This document shows positions 43,581 to 51,558 of a DNA stretch of 64,000 nucleotides, one piece after another. The stretch covers positions 124,001-188,000 of the forward strand of contig CAZSNF010000001.1 of the NCBI GenBank assembly GCA_964608315.1, read 5' to 3'. Each line of letters begins with the position of its first letter. The first letter of the stretch is position 1. The stretch comes from VXPQ01 sp964608315. GTDB lineage: Bacteria > Bacteroidota > Rhodothermia > Rhodothermales > VXPQ01. A program made the position numbers and the translations under genes. Below the pieces are notes generated by a model. The model was not told where the DNA came from. It did no database searches and was given only the letters and a program-made list of their open reading frames with translations.

Positions 43581-43857
43581 TAGGGCCTGTTAAGGATACT
43601 CTGATTAAATCTGCAAAGCTCAGAGGCTGCGAGGAGTGCGCTGGCAAGGAATGACGAAGCAACATGGTAGGCTCCATGTAATGAGGAATGACACAGCCAG
43701 CGTGCTCCTCACAGCCTCCCGAAGGGTGCTTCACGTCCGCCATACCCCGGATCCGCAGCGTTTACCGTTGATTTCAATGATGCTGGCACAATGTCCTGAA
43801 CGTACGCACGTGAAGCACTGATCGAAGTAGATTTAATCAGAGTGTTAACAGGCCCTA
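43581..43857. mobile_element. Full palindromic element (MITE-like), reverse orientation, longest termini
   Basis: 277 bp. It begins TAGGGCCTGTTAAGGATACT and ends GTGTTAACAGGCCCTA, so its terminal inverted repeats extend further than those of other copies, flanked by TA on both sides (possible target duplication). Interior: GAGGCTGCGAGGAGTGCGCT pairs with GCGTGCTCCTCACAGCC, and a GAAGGGTGCTTCACG block pairs with CGTGAAGCACT. No transposase. It occupies the gap between the TetR gene and the coiled-coil protein. Confidence 0.85.
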
Positions 43858-43926
43858 AACTATTCCCCCTCTCCCCGCTCCTCCACGAAAAGCAATTGCC
43901 GATCCCGGCGCCGACGCGTATGATTC

Positions 43927-44337
43927 TCAGCGCTGGACAGGGGATTGGGTGATTGCACGGGGCTTCCGCTCCGAATCGGGCAGATTCGGAGCAAGACTTT
44001 CGGCTGATGCGCCCGAGCGCCGGCCTTGAATGCCTATTCGATCTTCAACAATGCCTAAACGCTTTTCTATGTCGGTCAATCTCTCGTTGACCTTGTCGAA
44101 CTTCTCGTTGACCTGATCGAACTTCTCGTTGACCTGATCGAACTTCTCATTGACCTTGTCAAACTTCTCGTTGACCTTGTCGAATTGCGCATTCATGTCC
44201 TGGCCCATTGCCCATATCCGATCGTCGATACGGTTTAAATCTCCTCGCAGCAAAGCGTAAGGGCCAAAGGCGACCGCAAGAAGGGCGGCTATCGCAGCAA
44301 TTGCCTGCCAATTGCTATTTTTTAACCAGTCTCGCAT
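43927..44337 (-). CDS. Membrane-anchored coiled-coil protein with heptad tandem repeat
   Basis: 136 residues: one membrane span (WQAIAAIAALLAVAFGPYAL) near the N-terminus, then five exact heptads FD(K/Q)VNE(K/R), then LTDIEKRLGIVEDRIGIQ and a disordered tail. The heptads come from 21 bp DNA repeats at about 44080-44185, so copy number could change in frame. Layout resembles the small span-plus-helix proteins at 38186 and 39103. Function unknown; such proteins occur in phages and mobile islands. Confidence 0.75.
   Translation of the reverse strand: MRDWLKNSNWQAIAAIAALLAVAFGPYALLRGDLNRIDDRIWAMGQDMNAQFDKVNEKFDKVNEKFDQVNEKFDQVNEKFDKVNERLTDIEKRLGIVEDRIGIQGRRSGASAESLAPNLPDSERKPRAITQSPVQR
44080..44186 (-). 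repeat. 5 x 21 bp in-frame tandem repeat
   Basis: Units such as CTTCTCGTTGACCTGATCGAA on the plus strand repeat with one or two base changes; each encodes one FDKVNEK-type heptad of the coiled coil. In-frame unit length means gain or loss of copies would lengthen or shorten the coil without a frameshift. Confidence 0.9.
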
Positions 44338-44614
44338 TTTCCCGGGATGTTTCGTGATTATCTTTCCCTAATGCTCGGTCAGGCGTTTTGCGCCATAGAT
44401 TCTGCGTACTGGAGGAAGCGCTTGCCGGGAAGTTTCCAAACAGGCGTTCCCTGTCTCCACCTGTGTTTCGGCCGCAACGTAATCGTACGGCCGAAGCACC
44501 CGGAGGCGTATCCGCATAATACCCTGTCAAACCTTAAAAATCAAGGGGAACATGAAATAGCGTAAAAAAATAAGGCGGGTTTCGACTTTGTTTGGCCTCT
44601 CGCTTCCCCCGGAA

Positions 44615-46528
44615 TTATTCCCCGTCTCCCGGCTCCACCACGAAAAGCGATTGACGATCGATGCATCGCCGGGTGCGCTGCGCATGGACTATGCGTACGC
44701 CGGCCTCCTCGAAACAGGTCAGCCATTCGGCGTGGGTCCGAAAATGCAGCGGTCCCTCCTGCTCGCGCGCAGGGCCCTCCGACCGAAGGCGATTCGCCAG
44801 ACGATCCAGCCTGCGCAGCAACGCCAGCTCCCATTTCCATGCGTAAGTCGATTCAAGGATCGCCACGCGACGACTGACCCGCAGCGTTTCGCGGAGCAGA
44901 GCCTCCGGGCGTTCGGCATGATGCAGGACAAAGATCAGGACGGCTGCGTCGAACGTTCCGGAAGCATAGGGCAAGCGCCGGCCGTCGTACGCATCCAGCG
45001 GAAGCGGAGTTCTGTTCCTGTCCAGAATGTCTGCCAGTCGCACCTGCGCCCCAAGGCGTTTCGCCATGTTCGCCCCCACGTAACCTTCGGCGGCGCCTAC
45101 GTCGAGCACGGACCGGGAGCCTTCCAGAAAACGCGCCGTTCGGGCGGCTTTTCGGGCGGCGCGGGCCCGCAGCAACAGGTCCGCAAGCCCGCGGCGATAA
45201 CGCCATGCAGCCAGCGCGCTCCATCCTCCCCATCCCGCCCAGACCCATAGCCAGTAGGGGCCGCCCGTATAGAGCAAATACGTGCCCAGCGAGCATACGG
45301 ACAGCCCGTACCAATGCCATGCGGGACGTTCCGCGGGCGCGGCGAGCACGAGTACGCCCAGCAAATACCACGGATGCACGGTGGTGGCGCATACGAGAAA
45401 ACCGCCCGCCGCCCAAACGAACAGGGGGCGCAAGGGGCCATCCTGGCGCAGAATGTCTTGCGGGCCCGTCCAGGCTTTCCAACCGGTTCCTGCGGGTTTG
45501 CCTCGTTGCAGATAGAGCAGGCCCAGCCCCGTCAGGTACAGTGCGGCAAGCATAGGGCCAAGCCATTTGCTGAGGTCAAGTCTCGTCAAAAGCATCAAAA
45601 AATATTTCAAGTTATAGTATAATCCTGCATTGAATTCAAAAAGGCGCACATAGAGATCCAGCGATGAACCCGTGTTTTGAATTATATCCGTTATTTCAAA
45701 ATGCAAGAAAGGCAGCGCAGGCGCGAGCGCCATGCAGAGGCTCGCCGCTACGCTCTTCCAGCCGAAGCGGCGCCAAACGAAAGGAAGCAATAAAAACGGG
45801 TACAGTTTGACCCCGCCCGCACAGGCCAACCAGACCGAAGCCCGGATCCCCCGCTTATTCCTGATTGCAAGCAGCGCCATCGCCAGAAACAAAACCATCG
45901 CTGCTTCGCCATGCCCCTGACCGGCCCCGGCAAGCACAACGGCCGGATTCCATGCGTAAATCAGCAGTTGTCTGGAAGTCAGCATGCGGGCAAGCGTCAG
46001 CACCGCCCCGAATTCGAAAAGCGCCAGAATCCCCTTGATAACGAACCAGGAAGCGTCCCAGCCCTGGTCGTAGAAAGCAGCCCCGATCCGGAAAATGAGT
46101 TGGGAGACTGGCGGGTATACCGTGTGCAAGCCAGGCGAATTGAGTTCGTCGTATATGGGTTCCTCGCGCAAGGCTTCCAGTTCCGGGCTGTCGGGCGCGT
46201 GGAGATAAGGGTTATGCCCTTCGGCTTGCACGAGGCCGTCCCATACGTATCGATAGGCGTCGTCGGAAAGGGTCGGGGGCAGCCAGAATACGGCCAGCCG
46301 GAAGACAAGGGCAAGCAGAACGACCACGGGCGTCGAGACATCCCCCCGTTTCCAGACGAGGGCGCAAAGCGCGCCGGCGGCCAGGGCCGCGGTCGCGAAA
46401 GCCCCGCGGGTTTCCGGGACAGCGGCCCAGTGCGCCATGCCGCCCATGGCGACCGTCAACAGCCCCAACAGGATCAGGGTGTAGCCTGAGGGCTTGATCG
46501 GCGCTTCGCGTTCGCGCGTACGGGACAT
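44615..46528 (-). CDS. GT-C-type membrane glycosyltransferase fused to a SAM methyltransferase
   Basis: 637 residues. The first 430 hold about 10-12 membrane spans of a polyprenyl-phosphate-dependent mannosyltransferase type (GT87/DUF2029-like): FWLPPTLSDDAYRYVWDGLV with the catalytic Asp pair in the first loop, NPYLHAPDSPELEAL, HTVYPPVSQLIF and TTVHPWYLLGVLVLA. The C-terminal 190 residues form a class I methyltransferase: SVLDVGAAEGYVGANMA (SAM motif I), LPYASGTFDAAVLIFVLHHA (motif II/III), LLRETLRVSRRVAI. The fusion couples transfer and methylation of a lipid-linked or surface glycan, by inference. The start codon and first dozen codons (MSRTREREAPI) lie inside a copy of the palindromic element, so its promoter and start context were probably changed by the element. 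Confidence 0.85.
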   Translation of the reverse strand: MSRTREREAPIKPSGYTLILLGLLTVAMGGMAHWAAVPETRGAFATAALAAGALCALVWKRGDVSTPVVVLLALVFRLAVFWLPPTLSDDAYRYVWDGLVQAEGHNPYLHAPDSPELEALREEPIYDELNSPGLHTVYPPVSQLIFRIGAAFYDQGWDASWFVIKGILALFEFGAVLTLARMLTSRQLLIYAWNPAVVLAGAGQGHGEAAMVLFLAMALLAIRNKRGIRASVWLACAGGVKLYPFLLLPFVWRRFGWKSVAASLCMALAPALPFLHFEITDIIQNTGSSLDLYVRLFEFNAGLYYNLKYFLMLLTRLDLSKWLGPMLAALYLTGLGLLYLQRGKPAGTGWKAWTGPQDILRQDGPLRPLFVWAAGGFLVCATTVHPWYLLGVLVLAAPAERPAWHWYGLSVCSLGTYLLYTGGPYWLWVWAGWGGWSALAAWRYRRGLADLLLRARAARKAARTARFLEGSRSVLDVGAAEGYVGANMAKRLGAQVRLADILDRNRTPLPLDAYDGRRLPYASGTFDAAVLIFVLHHAERPEALLRETLRVSRRVAILESTYAWKWELALLRRLDRLANRLRSEGPAREQEGPLHFRTHAEWLTCFEEAGVRIVHAQRTRRCIDRQSLFVVEPGDGE

Positions 46529-46640
46529 TGTAACGGCGTCGTTGAAATCAGCGGTAAAACGCTGCGGATTCGGGGATGGCGGACGCGAAGCGCCTTTCGC
46601 AGCCTCTGAACTTTGCAGATTTAATCAGAGCATCCTTAAC
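46496..46640 (+). repeat. Internally deleted palindromic element overlapping a gene start
   Basis: GCGCTTCGCGTTCGCGCGTA, GGCGTCGTTGAAATCAGCGG, TGGCGGACGCGAAGCGCC, CCTCTGAACTTTGCAGATTT and AGAGCATCCTTAAC follow the order of the 59.6 kb copy, with the internal hairpin deleted. The left part overlaps the minus-strand start of the glycosyltransferase gene. From 46650 to 46678 a fragment (AGCATGG, CCATGTAATGAGGA) resembles the interior of the inverted 43.6 kb copy. Confidence 0.75.
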
Positions 46641-46680
46641 ACGCCCTGAATAGCATGGCGGGTCCCATGTAATGAGGACC

Positions 46681-47142
46681 TTAACCAGCGTTGAAGACCA
46701 GGCGCACCCTCCTGCCGCTGTGCTCGAAGACGACCTGATCCGCCATGGATTGCATGAAAAGCAGGCCGCGCCCTCCCTCTTGCAGCAGATTTTCGCAAGC
46801 CCGCGGATCGGCAGAGGTTTCCGGGTCGAATCCTTCCCCCTCGTCTTCTACGACCACCTCGATTCGTTCGCCCTCCGCTTGCATCCGGAAACGCACCTTT
46901 TTGGCCGGATCGAAGCGATTCCCGTGCTCAATGGCGTTCGTAACGGCTTCCACGGTCAATAGCAGGATATGATAGGCCTTTTCTTCGTCGATGGCGCGCC
47001 CGGCAAGGAAGGCTTCTGTTTCCGGGACGATGCGTTCGATGCTTGCGCGTTCGCTGGCAAGCGTCCGTTCCATGATGTCCGGGGCGGGCGGTTTGTCGTG
47101 CATGGCGTTCCGGGCTATTCGCTCATCCTCTTTCGGACGCAA
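46681..47142 (-). CDS. Anti-sigma-type serine kinase (RsbW-like HATPase)
   Basis: 153 residues (Met 47103 would give a 140-residue form). GHKL ATPase motifs: LLLTVEAVTNAIEHGN (N box), VVVEDEGEGFDPE (G1) and GGRGLLFMQSMAD (G2), with no histidine-kinase dimerisation domain. This is the form of RsbW/SpoIIAB-like anti-sigma factors or their stand-alone relatives. No anti-anti-sigma or sigma gene is next to it. It lies between two copies of the palindromic element. Confidence 0.85.
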   Translation of the reverse strand: MRPKEDERIARNAMHDKPPAPDIMERTLASERASIERIVPETEAFLAGRAIDEEKAYHILLLTVEAVTNAIEHGNRFDPAKKVRFRMQAEGERIEVVVEDEGEGFDPETSADPRACENLLQEGGRGLLFMQSMADQVVFEHSGRRVRLVFNAG

Positions 47143-47147
47143 TATTG

Positions 47148-47409
47148 CAAGGATACGCTGATCAAGTCCACTTCGATCAGCGCTTCACTTACGCAAGTAC
47201 AGGCTGTCATGATTCCATCGTTGAAATCAGTGGGAACAGTGCGGCTTCGGGATGTTGCGACCGCGAAGCGCCCTTCGGGAGGCTGAGGGGGACATGCTGG
47301 CAAGGAATGACGAAGAAAGTAGTGTGGCGGCCCCGCATGATGAGGAATGACACAGCCGGCGCACCCCTCTCAGTCTCTGATCTTTGCGGACTTGATCAGC
47401 GTGTCCTCA
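47148..47409. mobile_element. Full palindromic element (diverged), supplying the glycosyltransferase C-terminus
   Basis: About 262 bp with termini AAGGATACGCTGATCAAGTC and GGACTTGATCAGCGTGTCC. Relative to the consensus both arms changed in the same way (CTGATTAAATCT to CTGATCAAGTCC), so pairing is intact. The interior has GCGCTTCACTTACGCAAG, GAAGCGCCCTTCGGGAGGCT and GGCAAGGAATGACGAAG in the usual order. Its right end is read as the last 13 codons (EDTLIKSAKIRD and stop) of the GT4 gene on the minus strand. Confidence 0.85.
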
Positions 47410-48734
47410 AAAATATCGGTCAGCGCGCCGGCAAGGCGCTGGCGATCGAATTGGGCTGCATAGGTCGGGTCGGGTTGCGGCAAGCGCCCCCTGCTCCACC
47501 GCTCGTACAACTGTTCGATCGCATCTGCAATCACATTCGGGGGGGCGTCCGGCTCCACGATGGTCGAGGCGCCGTACTCCTTGAGGGCCTTGCGGGCCAC
47601 GCCTTCCGGCGCCAGGCCCAGTACCGGTTTTCCGGAGCCGAAATACTCGTACAGCTTTCCGGTCCATATTCGTTCCGATCCGTCGGCTCGTCCGATCGTC
47701 ATCCAGAGCACATCCGCTGCGAGCAGGCCGGATACCGCTTCCTCGTGCGGGAGATAGCCGGTATGGTGAATCATGTCCTCGATATGCAATTGCGCGGCGA
47801 GGGTTTTGGCGAATGCCGGCAACAAACCCGTGAAGACGGCGCGCAGGCGTTGGCGAAGCGCCGGTTTTCTGTCTGCAAGCGCCGCCAGCCCTCGAAGAAA
47901 GGGTTCCGGGGATTGCGCGTGGTAGAACACCCCGCTGTAGAGCAGCGTGAAGACCTTCGGATCCATGGTCAGTCCGGGAATGCGGGGCTCGGCGTCGAAA
48001 TCGGCAGGATCGAATCCTTGCGGGATAACCCGTACGTTTTCCGGGGCGAGGACGCCCGGATGGCGTGCGGCAAGGCTATCCCCGATGGCGTTGCCGATGA
48101 CGACAACCCGGTCCGCGGCTTTCAGGGCGCAGCCTTCGAGCCGGGTCGATAGCGCCCGGTGCCACGGGGTCGGATAGATATGGCGCGGATTTCCGACCCA
48201 GTCGTCCCGAAAATCGAGCACCAGCGGCAAGCCTGTTTTTTGGGCCAGGCGGGCGGCGGCGAGGTGCGATGAGTAAGGCGGAGCGGAAGAATAGATCAGG
48301 TCATAGGACTTGTCCCCGACTATTTTCAGGGCCTGCCCGAGGGCGGGGCGCATCCACCCCGCCTTGTTGTCGGGTATGAAGACCCATTGACTCAACGCGG
48401 ACAACCTCCTCCGGACGGATTCCCTGGGCATACCCACGGTCGCGCGTCTGCCGAAAAGGCGGGTAGGATCCCACGAAGCGGTGCGATGAATCGTTACGCC
48501 GGCCTCCTCGACCTCGCGCAGCAGGCTGTCGTCGTAGGCGAAATAGCCGTGCGGGCGGCAGGTTACGACCGTCGATTCCCAGCCGTAACGGGGCAGGTAT
48601 TTCAGGAATTTGGCGGTCCGCTGGACGCCGCTCAGGCCCATGGGGGGAAAATACCAGGCAAAGACGAGCGCCCGCCGCGCTTGCGGTCGGGTCGGGGAAG
48701 ATGTCGAGGCAGATGTCGGAGAAGATCGGTTCAT
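47370..48734 (-). CDS. GT4-family glycosyltransferase
   Basis: 454 residues with two Rossmann domains. N-terminal FAWYFPPMGLSGVQRTAKFL is the nucleotide-sugar transferase start, then SYDLIYSSAPPYSSHLAAAR and LDFRDDWVGNPRHIYPTPWH; in the C-terminal domain VIPQGFDPADFD, LLYSGVFYHAQSPEPFLRGL, HHTGYLPHEEAVSGLLAADV and IWTGKLYEYFGSGKPVLGLA with the donor-binding Glu. The substrate is unknown. The last 13 residues come from the palindromic element at 47148-47409, meaning the original stop codon was lost or displaced. Cytoplasmic, likely with the neighbouring GT-C enzyme in surface-glycan synthesis. Confidence 0.9.
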   Translation of the reverse strand: MNRSSPTSASTSSPTRPQARRALVFAWYFPPMGLSGVQRTAKFLKYLPRYGWESTVVTCRPHGYFAYDDSLLREVEEAGVTIHRTASWDPTRLFGRRATVGMPRESVRRRLSALSQWVFIPDNKAGWMRPALGQALKIVGDKSYDLIYSSAPPYSSHLAAARLAQKTGLPLVLDFRDDWVGNPRHIYPTPWHRALSTRLEGCALKAADRVVVIGNAIGDSLAARHPGVLAPENVRVIPQGFDPADFDAEPRIPGLTMDPKVFTLLYSGVFYHAQSPEPFLRGLAALADRKPALRQRLRAVFTGLLPAFAKTLAAQLHIEDMIHHTGYLPHEEAVSGLLAADVLWMTIGRADGSERIWTGKLYEYFGSGKPVLGLAPEGVARKALKEYGASTIVEPDAPPNVIADAIEQLYERWSRGRLPQPDPTYAAQFDRQRLAGALTDIFEDTLIKSAKIRD

Positions 48735-48820
48735 GCCATGCGTTGCGCCTGCGGGTTCTGTGAACGCCGGAGGGACTTTTCGGGTTCGGAGGCGTTAAGG
48801 ATATCCTTAACGTTGCGGAT

Positions 48821-49029
48821 TTAAGGATGCTCTGATTAAATCTGCAAAGTTCAGAGGCTGTGCGAGGGGTGTGCTGGCCCAGTGTGGAACGGGCCTGTGG
48901 TGCGCCTTTTCGCGAATACATAAGGGTGCGCAGACGATGGGCCTGCAGAGGTATTGGCGCCCGATGTTTCGCTCAAAGGCGCACCACAGGCCCGTCTGGA
49001 CCGTCTTGCCTTAATCAGAGCATCCTTAA
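48821..49029. mobile_element. Palindromic element with a replaced core
   Basis: Termini TTAAGGATGCTCTGATTAAA and TTAATCAGAGCATCCTTAA, left interior TCTGCAAAGTTCAGAGGCTG as in the family, but the centre is different: a perfect 20 bp inverted repeat ACGGGCCTGTGGTGCGCCTT at 48889-48908 / 48976-48995 around 67 bp. Just outside, GTTAAGGATATCCTTAAC (48794-48811) is a perfect palindrome made of two fused element tips. It lies between the GT4 gene and glnS. Confidence 0.8.
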
Positions 49030-49090
49030 ATAATCCGTGTATTTATAAAACTTGATCAGCAACGATGCCGGCGGCGGCCCCTGTCGCGTC

Positions 49091-51499
49091 ATGACTAAAA
49101 CCGACTCGCCCCGACTCCCCTCCCCCGTCGCCGACACGCCCGAACCGGGTTCGAATTTCATTCGGGAAATTATTGAAAACGACCTGCGCAACGATACGCA
49201 CGGCGGGCGGGTCGCGACGCGATTTCCTCCCGAGCCGAACGGGTACCTGCATATCGGGCACGCCAAATCCATCTGCCTGAATTTCGGACTGGCGGAGGAT
49301 TTCGGGGGGACTTGCAACCTTCGGTTCGACGACACCAATCCCGAAACGGAAGACGTCGAATATGTCGAATCCATCAAGGCGGACGTCCGCTGGCTGGGTT
49401 TCGACTGGGGCGACGGGGAGTACTATGCTTCGGATTATTTCGACAGGCTGTATGCCTTTGCGGAGCGCCTGATCCAGGCGGGCCATGCCTATGTGGACAG
49501 TCAGGACGAGCCGACTATTCGGGAGACGCGGGGCACGGTCATGGAACCGGGACAGGAGAGCCCGTACCGGAGCCGGTCCGTGGAAGAAAATCTCGATCTC
49601 TTTCGCCGCATGAAGCGCGGCGAATACAAGGACGGCGAGCATGTGCTGCGCGCCCGGGGGGATATGGCGTCTTCCAATATGAAGATGCGCGATCCCCTCC
49701 TCTACCGGATTCGCCACGCGCATCATTACCGTTCCGGCGATGCGTGGCGCATTTATCCGATGTATGATTTTGCGCACCCCCTTTCGGATGCGCTGGAAGG
49801 CGTCACGCACTCCCTGTGTACGCTGGAATTCGATAACAATCGGGAATTGTACGACTGGCTCGTGGATCGGTGCGTGGAGGCGCCGCGCCCCCGTCAGTAC
49901 GAATTTGCGCGCCTTAACCTTGATTATACGGTGATGAGCAAGCGCAAGCTTCGGCGGCTGGTAGAGGAAGGGCATGTTACGGGCTGGAACGACCCCCGGA
50001 TGCCGACGCTTGCCGGACTGCGTCGCCGGGGCGTTTCACCGGAAGCGATTCGAGCCTTTTGCGCGGAAATCGGGGTGGCCAGGGCAGATAACCGGATTGG
50101 CCCGGACTTGCTGGATTACGCCATTCGGAGCGACCTGAATTTCAAGGCGCCGCGCGTCATGTGCGTACTGCGGCCCCTGAAAGTGACGCTCATGAACTAT
50201 CCTTTCGATCGCGAGGAGGAACTGGACGCGCCCTTCTGGCCGCGCGACGTGCCGCGCGAGGGGTCGAGGGCGGTTCCTTTCGGGAGAGAACTCTACATCG
50301 ACCGGAACGATTTCCGGGAGGATCCGCCAAAGAATTACTATCGCCTGGCGCCGGGACGGGAAGTTCGCCTGCGGTACGCTTGCGTAATCCGGTGCGAAGA
50401 GGTGGTGCGCAACGAGGCGGGCGAGCCAATCGAATTGCGCTGCACGTACGATCCGGAAACGCGGGGCGGCAAAGCCCCCGCTGGACGGAAGGTCCGCGGC
50501 GTCGTCCACTGGGTCTCGGCGAGACGGGCTATTCCCGTCGAGGCGCGACTGTATGATCGGCTTTTTCGCACGCCGGACCCGGAAGCAGCTGAGGACGATT
50601 TCATGGCCCATCTCAACCCCGATTCGCTGGTCGCGCTGCGGAATGCTCTGGTCGAGCCGAGCGTGGCGGGCGACTCCGCTGCACAGCGTTATCAGTTCGA
50701 ACGGGAAGGGTATTTCTGGAGAGACCCGGAGGATTCGACGCCCGAACGCCCGGTTTTCAACCGGATCGCGCCGCTGCGAGATACCTGGGCGAAGATAGAG
50801 CGCAAGGCGAGAGGGAAAAGTCAACCGTCGGGGATTGGCGCGGCGACGGCCCCGGACGCGCCGGAGAAACAGACTGCTTCTGCTCCCGTTCCTCAGATGA
50901 CGCATGACGAACGCCTTGCAGCGCTTACCGTAGAGCAACGCAAACGGTATACATCCAACGTTGCCGTCATAATGGTCAGCGGCGCGTCCTCCGAATTGGC
51001 GGAGAAACCGGCCCTTGAACTGGTGGAGCAACCTGTAGTGAACGACTACTTCGACGTTGTTCTCCGGGAACTGGATGATCCTGCCGCCGCGCATACGCTG
51101 GCCAAATGGATCCTCAACGCGGTTCCACGTGAAATAATGGAGAATATGGAAGGGGGTTATGCATTGCCTCCCGATAAATTGTCTCCTCTTGTCCAACTAA
51201 TGTACGAAGGGACTATTTCTGCACGGACAGGAAAGGAAGTACAGGCGGAAATGATGGCGTCGGGCCGCGGCCCCGATACGATTATCCGGAACAAGGGATG
51301 GAAACAGGTGGCGGATCCGGATGCGCTGACGCCTGCCGTAGAAGAAACGCTGGATGCATTCCCCGACAAGGTGTCCGCCTACCGATCAGGCAAAAAGGGC
51401 CTCATCGGCTTCTTTATGGGCCAGGTGATGCAGCGCACCGGGGGTACGGCCAAGCCTGAACTGGCCCGGAAACTGCTCAAGGAAAGGCTCGGGGAATAA
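49091..51499 (+). CDS. glnS: Glutaminyl-tRNA synthetase with C-terminal YqeY/GatB-type domain
   Basis: 802 residues from ATG 49091. Class I core: PEPNGYLHIGHAKSI (HIGH), LRFDDTNPETEDVEYVE, and VMSKRKLRRLVEEGH (KMSKS equivalent). The two beta-barrel anticodon-binding domains run to about residue 560. After a linker (residues about 575-605, Ala/Pro-rich) a YqeY domain follows: MTHDERLAALTVEQ, ALPPDKLSPLVQLMYEGTIS, KVSAYRSGKKGLIGFFMGQV. GlnRS-YqeY fusions are known from Deinococcus and others, where the extra domain improves tRNA(Gln) binding. Upstream is the 48.8 kb element; TTG 49052 is an unlikely alternative start. Confidence 0.95.
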   Translation: MTKTDSPRLPSPVADTPEPGSNFIREIIENDLRNDTHGGRVATRFPPEPNGYLHIGHAKSICLNFGLAEDFGGTCNLRFDDTNPETEDVEYVESIKADVRWLGFDWGDGEYYASDYFDRLYAFAERLIQAGHAYVDSQDEPTIRETRGTVMEPGQESPYRSRSVEENLDLFRRMKRGEYKDGEHVLRARGDMASSNMKMRDPLLYRIRHAHHYRSGDAWRIYPMYDFAHPLSDALEGVTHSLCTLEFDNNRELYDWLVDRCVEAPRPRQYEFARLNLDYTVMSKRKLRRLVEEGHVTGWNDPRMPTLAGLRRRGVSPEAIRAFCAEIGVARADNRIGPDLLDYAIRSDLNFKAPRVMCVLRPLKVTLMNYPFDREEELDAPFWPRDVPREGSRAVPFGRELYIDRNDFREDPPKNYYRLAPGREVRLRYACVIRCEEVVRNEAGEPIELRCTYDPETRGGKAPAGRKVRGVVHWVSARRAIPVEARLYDRLFRTPDPEAAEDDFMAHLNPDSLVALRNALVEPSVAGDSAAQRYQFEREGYFWRDPEDSTPERPVFNRIAPLRDTWAKIERKARGKSQPSGIGAATAPDAPEKQTASAPVPQMTHDERLAALTVEQRKRYTSNVAVIMVSGASSELAEKPALELVEQPVVNDYFDVVLRELDDPAAAHTLAKWILNAVPREIMENMEGGYALPPDKLSPLVQLMYEGTISARTGKEVQAEMMASGRGPDTIIRNKGWKQVADPDALTPAVEETLDAFPDKVSAYRSGKKGLIGFFMGQVMQRTGGTAKPELARKLLKERLGE

Positions 51500-51558
51500 G
51501 AGATCAGGCGTGGGAAACGGCGAGGTCCACCCAGCCGATGGTTCCGAAGGCAGGCGGT

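Noticed and set aside
44347..44565. Plus-strand 72-codon frame between the coiled-coil protein and the glycosyltransferase
   Set aside because: No ribosome-binding site, domain or paralogue; the 277 bp gap seems to be ordinary intergenic DNA.
48844..48905. Programmed inversion inside the 48.8 kb element
   Set aside because: The 20 bp inverted repeat could allow inversion, but there is no promoter or gene part in the loop and no recombinase nearby; a nested insertion is simpler.
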